This document shows, piece by piece, positions 11,744-23,471 of a DNA stretch of 64,000 bases. The DNA comes from Branchiostoma floridae (Eukaryota > Chordata > Leptocardii > Amphioxiformes > Branchiostomatidae), in the NCBI RefSeq assembly GCF_000003815.2, contig NC_049984.1, positions 23,344,581 to 23,408,580 of the forward strand. Reading direction: 5' to 3'. The position numbers and the translations under genes were made by a program. The notes beneath the pieces are model-generated. The model ran no database searches. It saw only the letters and a program-made list of their open reading frames with translations, and was not told the DNA's origin. Numbering within the stretch: the first letter of the stretch is position 1; each line of letters starts with the position of its first letter.

Positions 11744-13065
11744 GGCTCGAAATACTATTTTCTGCATGCATTGCAAATCTTATATTTATGGTCAGAGCTT
11801 AAATTGTATGGCATTGGATAATTTGGCAAACTAATGGCCATACAATATTGGGCTTGAAATACCACATGCATAATGCAAGTTTGTGCATGTAAAGTTAGTG
11901 TGGTGCAACAGTACTCTCAGACCAAACTTGCACTTGTGCAAGTTGCTTTTATCCACTGTTACCTGGCATTTAAGAATAAGCTTACACACATCAAGAATAT
12001 TATATGACCTTGACAGGCAAAATAGAATGACCCTGAATAAAAATGTAGGTCTTAATTTGTTCTTGGAGGAGGTTAGAAATCCTGGTAAACAATATCTGAA
12101 GACCATTCCATCTCAACAATGCCAACAGTGTTAGCATGAAAGTTCATCTGTGTTGGTAGAATACATTATAGAAATAGCTAAACTTTCTTTCCAACACTGA
12201 ATTAATATAGGGACTTACCCTAAATTTTCGGCCAACTCTGTCGACCTTGTTCACAGAATGACCCTATCTCCAGCAGTGACGTCAGGAACACGCCACTTTT
12301 GCAGGAGGGGGTCATAAGTGTCAGAGTCTCCGGGACATTCCGTTTCGTTGGAGAAAGTCAAAGTCTTAGACTCAGACCAGGATTTCTTCGTTCGACGAGC
12401 GGAGGAGGCAGTGTACATTAGAGCCCACCGGCCCAAACTCAACAGAGACGGGGGGCGGCACAGACTTTCTGACACTTATGACCCCCTCCTGCAAAAGTGG
12501 CGTGTTCCTGACGTCACTGCTGGAGATAGGGTCATTCTGTGAACAAGGTCGACGGAGTTGGCCGAAAATTTTGAGGTAAGTCCCTATATTAATTCAGTGC
12601 TATTTCTATAATGCCAACAGTGCTTTTGGTGTTGTCTAACCTAGGGACTACCCTAACATAATTTGCAAATGAGTTACATTTGCATGCAACTTAGTGTTTT
12701 TTTAGTTAGATAGTTGTATTGTACTTGAGTTGTACAGCATCACTTCATTATTGTAGTGACATTGAAGAATTGTGATGGATATCACTCAAAGCATCTGGAA
12801 GAAATTTCTGAATCTCATCCAGTTGTAAACGTTGAATCATCTTTAATTAAACCTAAATTCACCTCTTTATGAAACTGTACAATTTAAAACCTGGTCCAAC
12901 AATTAAATAACTTCATGTATCCCCTTTTACTTACATACATGTGTAAATTTTAGGTTTCATTGGTCACTATCTTAGGTTGTGCGAGTAATTTCTTTCTGGT
13001 GTAAGTAACTTTTGGCTTAACTTGCACCAGTGCAAGTTACCCAAAAGTGAATTTCGAGCCCTGCA
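11744..13065. mobile_element. Composite element bounded by CAGGGCTCGAAAT termini
   Basis: The left terminus CAGGGCTCGAAATAC and the right terminus ATTTCGAGCCCTG are inverted copies of an end sequence that also bounds 15502-16238. Next to the ends are repeated 'aagtttgtgcatgtaaag' and 'cttgcaccagtgcaagtt' motifs. A second, unrelated palindromic retroelement fragment (12195-12599) sits inside it, so this is a nested insertion. Confidence 0.55.
12195..12599 (+). mobile_element. Palindromic element carrying a GIY-YIG-type retroelement C-terminus
   Basis: About 130-bp arms at 12195-12332 and 12464-12599 are nearly perfect inverted copies of each other. Between them, on the + strand, lies a coding fragment with KVLDSDQDFFVRRAEEAVYI and then RAHRPKLNRDGG. 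This resembles the C-terminal end of the GIY-YIG nuclease domain of Penelope-like and related retroelements (E-A-x-x-I and LNRD-G positions). The frame continues into the right arm and stops at about 12542. It is a 5'-truncated, non-functional remnant; the Penelope-like assignment is inferred. Confidence 0.6.
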
Positions 13066-13073
13066 ATAATATT

Positions 13074-13211
13074 CTCTCCAAGCAGAGGTTGATGGGAAAG
13101 TCGTGACCTTTTCCTTATGCAGTCTTTTTCTGTCAGCTATCCCCACTGACAGAAAAAGACGGTATATAAGGAAAGGGTCACTATTTTCCTCATCAACCTC
13201 TGCTTGGAGAG
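13074..13211. mobile_element. Foldback MITE, 138 bp
   Basis: The arms CTCTCCAAGCAGAGGTTGAT and the complementary right end continue inward through 'tcttttctgtcag'-type blocks. The element can form an almost complete hairpin. The 'cctctgcttggagag' end recurs alone near 34830, suggesting another copy. Confidence 0.75.
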
Positions 13212-13554
13212 TAACAATCATACACTGGTAAAAGGAAATTTCTCAAGGCTGATTCCGCTGTGACTTTGGTCTGCATTTTCATTTTTTTATTAAGAGCTAT
13301 CAATATAATCACGTAATGTAAATGCTATCTAAAGCTGATCCCTGAAAAAAGATGTTAATTTACTTCCTTATACTGGCCAATCCTGCTAAGTGGGATCTCT
13401 TTTATATAAATGATAATAAAGATTATTTCCTTGATTCTCAGACATAGGCCACACTGACTTTATTTTATGGCGGCACGCACATTACCTGTTAAAAAAAAAC
13501 TCAGACAAGGCTCCACACAAGTCAAGACCTTGCAGACTCCTACTAGTAGTAGTA

Positions 13555-14465
13555 CAGTCAAACCTGTCTATAGCGGCCACTCAAGGGACTGGTCAAAATT
13601 GGCCACTATAGAGAGGTGGCCTCTATAGAGAATATGCTAATTAATTGACCACAAGCAATATTAAGTTACACATGGTTTTAGCCGGCCCACTGATCTTTAT
13701 TCACATAATACAGTACTAGATCCATACATGTACTGCAATGATTTTTACACTATATGTAGTAAGAAAACAAAAGCTATAAAAAGTTTTAAATGTTCTACAG
13801 TTGATATTGTCTGAAGAGACCGGTATCGTCATATTTCTTTGATCTTTCGTCTTGTATCCTTTGATACTTCGCCGTCCGTGTGTTCCCGCTCGCGTTCACA
13901 CGTCAGATTCGCCCATTATGCTAATGTGGCACTCACAAGAAAAGTCTCGTCATTTTAGACTTATCTCTTAATAAATGTAAGATTCCATCATAGTCTGAAG
14001 TTCATATCATTTTCTCTTTGCAACAATTTATTTAGACATTTTTGTGATGTGAATAAACCTAAGCGATAGTGTATTAGAACGTAACTTTAACACAATTTAC
14101 CCCCGTAATATTGGTGTCGTCTATTGACCTTATATGACCTCGTTTGTCAGCGGGTATGGGTAGCGCCAGTTTACGAAGTTTTGTTTTGAAAATAAGTCAA
14201 AGAGGTTTTAAATCCGGTGTAGGGTGACGATACGGCCGCTGTATATGGCCAAACGCGTGCTGAAACACAGATCAGCGGTCCGCATGGCCGTAATCAGCAG
14301 TGTTTTTGTACCTGCGGGACCGGAAATCGTGTGGCCGTGGCCGCGTTGGACAGGTGGCCGCTAAGCCTATTTCTTAATCATTACGAATCCAAGGGACCGA
14401 CAAAAGGTGGCCACTATGGGCAGGTGGCCGTTATGCAAAGGTGGCCGCTAATACAGGTTTGACTG
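13555..14465. mobile_element. Non-autonomous TA-target transposon (CAGTCAAACCTGT termini)
   Basis: TA-flanked termini CAGTCAAACCTGT and ACAGGTTTGACTG bound about 0.9 kb. The subterminal 'gcggccac', 'ggtggcc' and 'tggccac' repeats are characteristic. The termini and TA target fit the pogo/Tigger branch of Tc1-mariner. A diverged relative lies at 57604-58074. No transposase is present. Confidence 0.7.
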
Positions 14466-14867
14466 TAGTCCTATTGCCTGCAAAAGGCTGGCATGTGCTT
14501 AAAACTTAATATACATGTGTTACTGCAAAACTTGCTAAAACTGCTCCTATCTTCTCAATAGTCATTTAATCAACATTCATATATCATCCACACTGCAGTC
14601 CCTGGAGCCATATACCTTCTAAGTGCACGTCTTCGATCGGTGTTGTCTATATATTGAACAATGAAAATACTTCAGCTGAGTCTGCTAAGACAACTTAATA
14701 TGTTCTGTGTGATGCCCTGTGTTCTTTGGTTCATTTCGTAATACTGGCTTTAATTTGTGCTATAATCCAACTTGATTTAGAAACATCCAGTGGTTTACTA
14801 GTTTGGACAATTCCAGAAGTTAGCATGGTCAAAGTTCCCAGACGGAACAACAGAGAAGCGACTGTAT

Positions 14868-14900
14868 CTTTATATATATATATATATATATATACATAGT
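14868..14900. repeat. (TA)n microsatellite
   Basis: A short alternating TA run. Confidence 0.9.
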
Positions 14901-14937
14901 GTATAATGAATGCCAGAGGTAGAAGTGACTGTATATA

Positions 14938-15350
14938 ATTAGAAGTTTATTTGCAAGTTCATGCCCGAGGGCTAATTGCAACTATGCAAGTGCATGGTGT
15001 AAACAAGTGACAATGAACTGTTATAAATAATATTCTACTCTAATACTAGTGTTGGCTAATTGCAAGTTCATAATTATTGGTATAAGATATACAAGTGACA
15101 ATGAACAGTTATAGACAATATTCTACTCTAATACTAACTAGTGTTGGTTATTGGCTAAACAGGTTGGGTTTGACTTGAAAAACCCCACCTTTTCTACAAT
15201 TTGTGGATTCTGCGATTTCAAGAGTAAAGTGGCTTTTTGTTCGTCTGTAAGTGTGAAAAAGTTGGGCTATGTCCTTGTGACTTCTCTAAACAAAATGATT
15301 CTTTCAGTGTGGTTTAATGAACACTTCGAAATAAAATATAGTTCGGCTTC
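14938..15350 (+). repeat. Dispersed repeat, copy similar to 54574-54945
   Basis: Shares the ordered phrases 'aagtttatttgcaagttc', 'gcccgagggct', 'aggttgggtttgactt', 'ccccaccttttct', 'tttcaagag' and 'gattctttcagt' with 54574-54945 in CTNNBL1 intron 12. A shorter piece lies near 47230-47310. Class unknown. Confidence 0.6.
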
Positions 15351-15501
15351 CACTGCGTACATGTGCATCCATAGGTGCGCCCAAAATTGGAGCTGTGGCG
15401 CACCCAATTATTTTCTGTGGGTCCGGTTCAGGTCCAGATAGAGGATCAGGTTCAGGTCCGTACCCACCCCTAGTTACCGCTGTTCGCAGCAGTATCTCTA
15501 T

Positions 15502-16238
15502 CAGGGCTCGAAATACACTTTTCAGTAACTTGCACCAAAAGAAACTTACTTGCACAACCCAAAATAGTGAACTGTTAACGCTTTATCTCCTATTCTGAAA
15601 ATTTGCAAATGTATGTGAGTAAATGGGGATACATAAAGACCACATGTTTGGATACTTTTAAGTATTTGTTTTTCCATAGCTGCATATTTTTTTTTAGTTT
15701 TAAATTGTACAGTTTCAAAATAGGTGAATTTAGGCTTAATTAAAGATCAATCCAACGTCTACAACTCGATAAGATCCATAGATTTCTTCTGCATGCCTCG
15801 CGATTGACATCCATCACTAATCGCTGGAATGAAGTGGTAGAACAACTCATTACAAGTATAACATGTACATATAACTGGAAAAACCAGTTGAACATTAAAG
15901 TCACTAACTTGTATGCAAATGTAACTTAAATGCAAATCAAGGTAAGACAACACCAAAGGGATCTTAAGCATTGTAAATATTGTTTACCTGGATGTCTAAC
16001 CTCCATGGATGTCTAACCTCCATGGACAAATTTAGACTTTTTTTATCAAGTGTTATTTTCTTTTACCTTTCAATGACAGATAATATTCTTGGTGTTTGTA
16101 AGCTTTTTCTAATGTCACAGTGTCAGGTATTAGAGGACAAAAGTAACTTGCACTGGTGCAAGTTTGGTCTAAACTTACTTGCACCACACTAATCTTACAT
16201 GCACAAACTTGCATATGCATGTGGTATTTCGAGCCCTG
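15502..16238. mobile_element. Non-autonomous element with CAGGGCTCGAAATAC termini
   Basis: The termini CAGGGCTCGAAATAC and GTATTTCGAGCCCTG are perfect inverted copies. Subterminal 'cttgcacca' repeats face each other inside. The CAGGG start resembles hAT elements, but no clean 8-bp target duplication is visible. No transposase remains. A relative with CAGGGCTCAAAAT ends lies at 45311-45674. Confidence 0.6.
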
Positions 16239-16254
16239 TCTATGCAGGCCTCGA

Positions 16255-17617
16255 AATTAACTGTTTTCTCTATTGTCCCAGAAGTGTTCCCAAAAATTAA
16301 TTCCAATCGTCCCGAAGTGAGGATGGATGGTCCCAAGCAGGTTTTTAGGAAGTCCCGTATCACAACAATAAAGTTGAGTCAGACTCAGAGTACAATATTT
16401 CTGTATAAACTGTATAATTGTCTGTATAATTGTCAATTACAATAAACTCAAAATCAATGCAGATCAAATGTGTCTTGTCTATTATTAGACAAATAGTCCC
16501 ACATATCTCCAGAAATTTGAGACAAACCAAACATAACAAGTGGAAGTTGGGAAGAAAGTTTTTTGTCTGTGGAAAAATTTGTATTTTGTGTAATAGCATT
16601 CGTACTGTAGACTACAGTCCTTTACAAGACCACTTGCTGTAACTTCAGTAGCAAAACAAGTGGAAGTTGGGAAGAAGTAGTTTTTGTCTGTGGAAAGCAT
16701 TTGTATTTTATGTAAGAATATCATCAATAATGGTACTATATATAGATAGACTATAATTGCACAGTCACATATCAAATTTGGGGGCCTTCTGGTAACCAAA
16801 ATCTAGGTCACGCGCCTGACAAACGTATGATTGGTTTACATTCTGATATTGATCATTTTTCTACCGTCCCAAAAAAGGTCCCAAAGTCATTTTTTAGTGG
16901 TCCCAGACTAAATTTTTTGGTGCCCTGGGACTATGTTAATTTCGTCAGCCCTGCCTATGTTCCATTTGTTGCATTCGTATATATTTTGGTATGTTGTCTG
17001 CCAGTCATAACTGCGTGATGATGCACATTGTTGTTGTAGCTGTTTCTATACATGTAAGTAATGTAATATTTCAGAAAGCACCCCTATTTCGACAGAATTA
17101 AAATGGGGCACGAATGTCGTTAGGCTTTTGTGTGTTTGTGCCTTTTTTTCAAGCAGATGTAGGTTTATGTGGTGTTTCAACCTCCTTCGTCTGGCAGCAT
17201 TTGCTAGCTCTAATCAGATTGGATCTATATCTAGCTCCCTTCACTGTATTCATTTGATTATTGCCTAGTATTGAAATAAAACAATTACCTGGACATATGA
17301 AGAAATTGCAATGATATTATACACAAATCATGTTAATCAGAAGTTAGTTTGAATAATTAAATTATTGATGACAAACTTTACCTGCACCATTCTCAACTTA
17401 AGAATTATAATTTTATTCTTCAGGAACTTGATGCATTGCTATATTTTCTTACACACTTTATCGATGCAGCTAATAGTGATAACAATCCATACACACCTAA
17501 TCATAGGACATTTATGTACAAAAGCAACACTTACATAGACCAGTGCAGGTCAGGTGCAGGTAGACACCAAAAATACCTGCACAGCTCCAATTTTACCTGG
17601 GCACTAACCTACATATA
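16255..17617. other. Repeat-derived intergenic DNA
   Basis: It contains repeated 'gtccca' motifs (16280-16350 and 16866-16930) facing each other. There is also a near-duplicate 'acaagtggaagttgggaaga' at about 16538 and 16657. The rest is AT-rich. This looks like the remains of another 'gtccca'-type transposon. No gene is recognised. Confidence 0.45.
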
Positions 17618-18195
17618 CGAGGGGCATTCAGTAAGTAATGCCCCTGACTCATTTCCCATAGCAGGAGATAAATGAAACTTGACACAGTTATTAGTCTTTC
17701 TCTACATAGGAACCACCTAGAGTTATGAATTTCTCCCATTGTTTGATGCATCTCTGGACACCGTTTTTGTAGGACACCCCAGGTTGGTCCTCCTGCAGAT
17801 ACCTCATCAATGACAGAAGAGGGACGACCAGGTCTGGGAGCTGTTTCCACAGACTTCCGGCCATGTTTGAATTCACGATGCCAGCGTTTTACAAGGTCAT
17901 ATGATGGGGCATCATCACCATAAGTTTCTTTCATTTCATCAAAAGTCTCCTTTGGTGTGCGTCCTTTCAAATACAAAAACCGAATCACTGCACGACACTA
18001 AACTGGCTCCATTTCACACCTGGCTCATTTCACACCTGACTCAGTTCAAACACCTTTAAATCAGAAACTACTAATAGTTCAGAGCTGTTTTTTGCAACAA
18101 AACTTATAGAGATATTAATCACTATACATGCTAAATCTCATCTAGATCAGACAACTGGAAATGGGCCAGGGACATTACTTATTGAACGTCCCTCG
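17618..18195 (-). mobile_element. Internally deleted mariner element (578 bp), transposase pseudogene
   Basis: TA-flanked termini CGAGGGGCATTCAGTAAGTA and the matching right end ACGTCCCTCG. On the minus strand a frame encodes the mariner N-terminal helix-turn-helix: RFLYLKGRTPKETFDEM, then DAPSYDLVKRWHREF and the linker APRPGRPSS. It is then joined, in another frame, to what looks like the transposase C-terminus (GVQRCIKQWEKFITLGG). The DDE catalytic middle is missing, so it is not autonomous. The second copy at 58230-58807 is the same length. Confidence 0.85.
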
Positions 18196-20029
18196 TAATG
18201 CATGGTGGTATTTCAAGCTCTGAATTTGCAAAAAAAGATAAATTCTATAATGGTAAATGATGGAAATGTCACTCTAAGGGTATTTTGAAATTAAGATAAG
18301 TTTGATATTAATTGATGTAAATCATGCAAATGAGGGCCTAATTTACATGATTTATTAGCAAATGTTACAACATCCTTCTTTGCTAAGATGAGTCTTTCAT
18401 ACATTGAACAACTTGTTTTGTCTCAAGGGATTTCATTTCTACACCTATATATAAATCAAGATCCTTTGATGAATTGGTCTGACATTTGGCAAACACCTCA
18501 GTCACATCTAGCAAACACTATATCTACTTCATAGATGATTGTGTGCTACAGCCTCTTGTTGTGTATAGAAGTTAGGACATGTTTTTCTTGTTTGTATTTC
18601 TTGCCGTTTGGAGCACAAAAACTGCAACTGTATTTGAATGATATGCTGTTTGTTGCAGACATCCTAGGTGCAACTGCAGGTGAAAAGAAAAAGGCCAGTC
18701 CAAGTCATTTTAAGCTCCTCATGGTGCTGGGACAGGACATCCTTTTTGCAAGGTCAGTAACCCACAAGCAAATCTTAGTCTACCAGGCAGACATGAGACA
18801 TTCAAGTATTCCTTAATTTGTTACTCTCACCTCTCAAATAAACGTACCGGTACGTTTATTTTTTTCCGCCTCAAAATCCACCCGGTACATCCTTATTTTA
18901 GACGGTACGTTTATTTTTTTTTCAGATTGGGGCTTTCTTTGCTAACCAGGGACTCAGAAAATATTAAAAGTGTGGGTTTTGTGCCCATGTTTCTGCGATT
19001 TTTTTGCTAAAAATTCACTATTTTCCGTCCGATTTCATCTTATGTTTTGGAAATTCCAAACGCCGTCAGTCCTCCCCACAAATAAACCTGACTGGACAAC
19101 ACCCCAAAAGGGCGGAGTCTAGTCTGCCAGCAGGCTAGTGCAGTGTCTAGTGCAGTGGGCGGAGTCTAACTCTCTTCAGTCTCTAAAAAGTTTTGCCGCC
19201 AACAGGCCTGGTGCAGTGGGCGGAGCTTGTGCAATAGAAGCCATGGGAATGTGTTTCCCTGGAAGGACCTGCCTCAAAGATGAATACATTAAACCATATT
19301 TGGTGTGTACCAGTTTCCTCTGAATTTACACAGGTCTCAGAGGAACGTGTTACTTTTCTTTCTATCTTCAGGTAATGCCTGCAGGGGAATTAGCAATACG
19401 ATATGACATGTAATAGGGGGAGGTGTAAAGTATGAAGTGTGTTCTGTGTTCTTTCTCTCACTAAATTTCTGGAATTGATTAACAAGATATGTACAGGTCA
19501 AATGTATTACTCTATATGATATTTTTCAAGGCCCAATCTAACCAATTAAAAAGGCCAAAAATGATAAACATTATAAGATTTTGGCAGTGTAATGTAGCCA
19601 TTCTTTTTGAAGTATTATAAACATTGTTCCCACTGGCCTATGGTCACTTATTTTTGTTTGAACTGGAAAAAAAGGAATTCTTTAACCAACAGCAATGGCA
19701 AACATGATCTCTTTAATTGGAAAACATGTCTTAAACCTCTGTCAGACCATTGCATCAAGAGGTCCGAGACCTCAAACCTCTTAGAAATATTTAAAGTAAT
19801 TGTAGATTTAATGTTTCATTTTGTCTCATTGATTATGCAAATAAGGTGGCAATCAGTATAAACTATTTATGGTGGTCTTTTTAACCCAAAACGCATCTAG
19901 TTTTTGTTTAGAAGTCCTGTCGGCGAAATTTCATATTTACATGTACATTCTATCAAAAAAAATGCTATTATGAACATTTGCATATACTATAAATTGTGAT
20001 GTAAAATTGAGAGGGAAGCATTGTGTGTT
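18196..20029. other. Intergenic
   Basis: Apart from the exon-like fragment at 18659, it holds a short 'cgtaccggtacg' palindrome repeat near 18840-18915 and a repeated 'cagtgggcggag' near 19151-19230. No supported gene. Confidence 0.45.
18659..18752 (+). pseudogene. Isolated exon-like coding fragment
   Basis: An acceptor-like tract (tttgttgcag) precedes an open frame encoding DILGATAGEKKKASPSHFKL and then LMVLGQDILFA. A donor-like AAG/gtcagt follows. It has the look of a single exon of a repetitive transposon-associated gene, but no neighbour exon was found. Function is not recognised. It could be chance. Confidence 0.25.
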
Positions 20030-20790
20030 AAGCAAGAAAGCTTACATAGGCTTATAGCATACCGGCTGGTTTCCTATGATGGCATTGGATTAGCCTTCCA
20101 TGGGGGACATTGCTAACAAGGGACCAGTTTCACAGGGACTGCCTTAGACAAGAGAAAGGGAGAGCGAAGCACTGTAGGTGCCAGTTAAGCAAGAAAGCTT
20201 ACACTCTCCAGGCATACCGGCTGGTTTCCTATGACGGCATTGGTCTCGCCTTCCATGGGGGACATTGCTAACAAGGGACCAGTTTCACAGGGACTGCCTT
20301 AGACAAGAAAAAGGGAGAGCGAAGCACTGTAGGTGCCAGTTAAGCAAGAAAGCTTACACTCTCCAGGCATACCGGCTGGTTTCCTATGACGGCATTGGTC
20401 TCGCCTTCCATGGGGGACATTGCTAACAAGGGACCAGTTTCACAGGGACTGCCTTAGACAAGAAAAAGGGAGAGCGAAGCACTGTAGGTGCCAGTTAAGC
20501 AAGAAAGCTTACACTCTCCAGGCATACCGGCTGGTTTCCTATGACGGCATTGGTCTCGCCTTCCAAGGGGACATTGCTAACAAGGGACCAGTTTCACAGG
20601 GACTGCCTTAGACAAGAAAAAGGGAGAGCGAAGCACTGTAGGTGCCAGTTAAGCAAGAAAGCTTACACTCTCCAGGCATACCGGCTGGTTTCCTATGACG
20701 GCATTGGTCTCGCCTTCCATGGGGGACATTGCTAACAAGGGACCAGTTTCACAGGGACTGCCTTAGACAAGAAAAAGGGAGAGCGAAGGA
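20029..20790 (+). repeat. 155-bp tandem satellite, about five copies
   Basis: The unit begins 'gcaagaaagcttacactctc', runs through 'ccggctggtttcctatgacg' and 'ggggacattgctaacaaggg', and ends 'gcactgtaggtgccagttaa'. The unit starts at 20189, 20344, 20499 and 20653 give a period of 154-155 bp with very high identity; the first copy, at 20031, is more diverged. The period is not a multiple of three and no gene is implied. A stray fragment lies at 21153-21223. Confidence 0.9.
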
Positions 20791-21152
20791 ATGCACTATA
20801 GACGTGCTAAATTCTGTGTCTTCGACGAACAATTTTATGGATAAAAATCATATAGTGGAATCAAAAAGGACAATTACCTCTGTGTACTAACTTGCAATAA
20901 AAATAACTTATTTTAAGATTAACATTTGGTCCGCCAAACTGCCAGACTTTTCCAAGTCTCGAAACAAAATCTCGAAAGATCTCGCAAAATCAAGCCTTAT
21001 TTGGAAACATGGGCGTGAATAATTAGTTATCACTACCCCGTCAGTCATAGTGATTGACAGTGCTTCTGGGCACAGACCTGGGCAGTCGGGCTGTGCCACG
21101 TTCCGTGCCTGAATTGGGCACGGAATGGGGCAGGCACGGGTTGGGGCATAAC

Positions 21153-21223
21153 AACGGCATTGGTCTCGCCTTCCATGGGGGACATTGCTAACAAGGGATC
21201 AGTTTCACAGGGACTGCCTGACA
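21153..21223 (+). repeat. Detached fragment of the 155-bp satellite
   Basis: Matches the 'ggcattggtctcgccttcc' to 'cagggactgcct' part of the unit, about 360 bp beyond the array, with one 'gggatcag' difference. Confidence 0.8.
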
Positions 21224-22600
21224 GCAAAGTGTCACATGAAACAAAGAGTGATCATGAAACATAATGTGTGCAAAGTAAGCAATATATTTATGTCATGGTT
21301 AAGATATATGAAAGTGAACCATCTTAGACATAATTCATACCCATGAGACCTGATTTGCATTAGTGATAGAAATGGGACCATGGCCGTTTTCTCAAGACAA
21401 CATTATTGTCTTCTTCAGTTTGGGTTTAGGAGATGATCAACTAATTCAATTCTTGCAACTGTTGACCTTTTTTGCATAATTAATAGAAACAGATAATATG
21501 TCAGGTTTATAATAAAATCATTTGCAGAGGTGTGTGGTCCTGGAACTCTATTTTAAACTTGAAACATGAAACTAAGTAGTTTTCCATCTGTTGGTAAATG
21601 GTTTTTCAATCCATGGAATTTCAAAGATTTGGGATTTTTCTTATTTTTGGCTGCCCATATTTTAAAGCCTTTTCAGCTGTCAATTTTGTCCTGAGGGTTA
21701 GCATTATCCTTGGAAGTGAAGATACAGCCATCACATCAGTATGTTGTGCAAATACTTGCATGTGTAATTTATAGGATTGAATTATTGTATCTCTTGATTG
21801 ATACTGTATTTGCTACAAAATTGTTATGCAACACACTTTAGGAATTGCTTTTTCTACTGTAAACATATGGACTGGCCAATCGTTCTGCACCTTGCAGTTT
21901 ATCAACTATAGTTTAATTATCATCATTTGTCATCTTATATACGTCATGTACAATTTGTTTGATGATTTTATCCATTGGTCTTATCATATATTCCAGTTTG
22001 TCAACTATATCATTATTTGTTATCTATATACTAGTACATCATGTAGAATTCGTTTGATGATTTTATCTTATCCATGTAATTCTGTCACAAATATTATCAC
22101 TGACTCTATCAATTTTTTGACATTATATACTAATGGTATGGTCTTTTTCTTACCTGGCCCTTATAACTAATGACATAGTGCAAGTAAGTAGATCCTCATA
22201 TGATGTGTTTTTTTTAACTGGATAGTGAGTGAGTGAGTGATATTTCATCTGCTGAACCAGCAAAATACTAACTTCCAGCATTTGACGTGAAATTCCCTTT
22301 TTGTATTAACACATTGTGTGTTTGAGTTGTGCACAGGTGACTGTTGATTAATGGAACAAGTGGAGAGCAGGTGCTCGGTGAGGAGAAAAGGAAGACTAAG
22401 CCTTAGGGCTGGATCGTGAGGCTTTTCAAGGCACAAGCATACCACAAAAGAATTTCTGGTAGAAATCTCAGAGAAGATGCATGTATTTTTACATCGGACT
22501 CTGGAATACATATACCTTAGTTACCTATATTTTTTACCTTTGTCATTGAAGTTTTAGGGTTGCATTTGGTCCGTTTAATTTGTTCTTTTGCAATCTGGCC
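21224..22600. other. Intergenic, nothing recognised
   Basis: AT-rich, with an internal imperfect duplication around 21900-22065 ('gtttgatgattttatc' twice). No gene is supported. Confidence 0.45.
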
Positions 22601-23017
22601 AGGTGGCACGCGTGTCTAAGCAACATACTAAATTCCAAGCGGAGCATATCAGTGTCTGTGCCCAGCAGCACTCCTCAAACTGACAATGCTATTGCTAATG
22701 TAATCAATCATCACTTTTCTGACATCGTTAACGAACTTGACCTTGAGTCATTGCCATCTTACCTGCCTTCTCCTTCTAGACCTCCGCATATACATTCATA
22801 TGAGGTTAATGAAATCTTGAAGCGCCTTGATGCCAGGAAAAGTTGCGGCCCTGATAACATTTCCCCGAAAATCGTCAAAACATTTGCTGTCGAATTTAGT
22901 GAAATTCTTGCCCATATTTTCAACTGCTCATTGGAAGAGGGACGTGTTCCCAAACAATGGAAAGAAGCCATTACTGCTCGGGGTAGAGTATCCGACTCCC
23001 ATGCACTGGTGTGTTAA
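22601..23017 (+). pseudogene. CR1-like LINE reverse transcriptase fragment
   Basis: The frame encodes a non-LTR reverse transcriptase N-terminal region: INHHFSDIV, then LKRLDARKSCGPDNISPKIV and LEEGRVPKQWKEAI. These match the 'K..GpD.i.p...k' and 'G.vP..Wk.a' blocks of CR1/jockey-type enzymes. The sequence ends abruptly at about 22980, where a perfect palindrome begins. The FADD catalytic block is absent. It is a dead fragment. Confidence 0.85.
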
Positions 23018-23058
23018 AAATTTTAACACACCAGTGCATGGGAGTCGGATACTCTACC
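22982..23058. repeat. Perfect 77-bp palindrome
   Basis: Two 38-base arms, GGTAGAGTATCCGACTCCCA through GTGTTAAAA and the exact complement, are separated by a single A. It starts at the point where the LINE coding frame breaks. Confidence 0.95.
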
Positions 23059-23471
23059 AAATCAGATTCCCTTTGTAGCAAAATTGACCATTCTATTGAG
23101 TATATACCGCCAGTTGTCTTCACAGACAATGAGGTCCAGGTTCAGGTCCTGACATGGACCTGAATTTTCTGTACTGGTATACAACACTACATTGTGGTAA
23201 TGCAAATATGCATCGCAAGTTCTCGCTTTTGACGTGCAACACCAGTACCATCATATGCATGATTTTACTGTATAATTTTACTGTTACTGTACTGCTGCTA
23301 AATATAGTAATGTCTATTCAACGCCGAGAGATGTTGACTGTTCCTACAGTGTTTTCGATCTGCATGGCTTTGACGTGAAAATGATATAACGAATATTTTC
23401 CTGACAGAAAAAAAAGGAAAATCTTTCAATAACACAACTGTCATAATTTTGAGTGCTAGCAAAGTGATATT

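Noticed and set aside
20420-20735. Repeated frames in the satellite (YRLVSYDGIGLAF)
   Set aside because: The 155-bp period shifts the frame each unit; no conserved protein. Treated as satellite.
20029-20790. CRISPR-like array
   Set aside because: Whole 155-bp units repeat without variable spacers, and the genome is eukaryotic.
22245-22511. 88-residue minus-strand frame
   Set aside because: No domain, no splice context, low-complexity neighbours.
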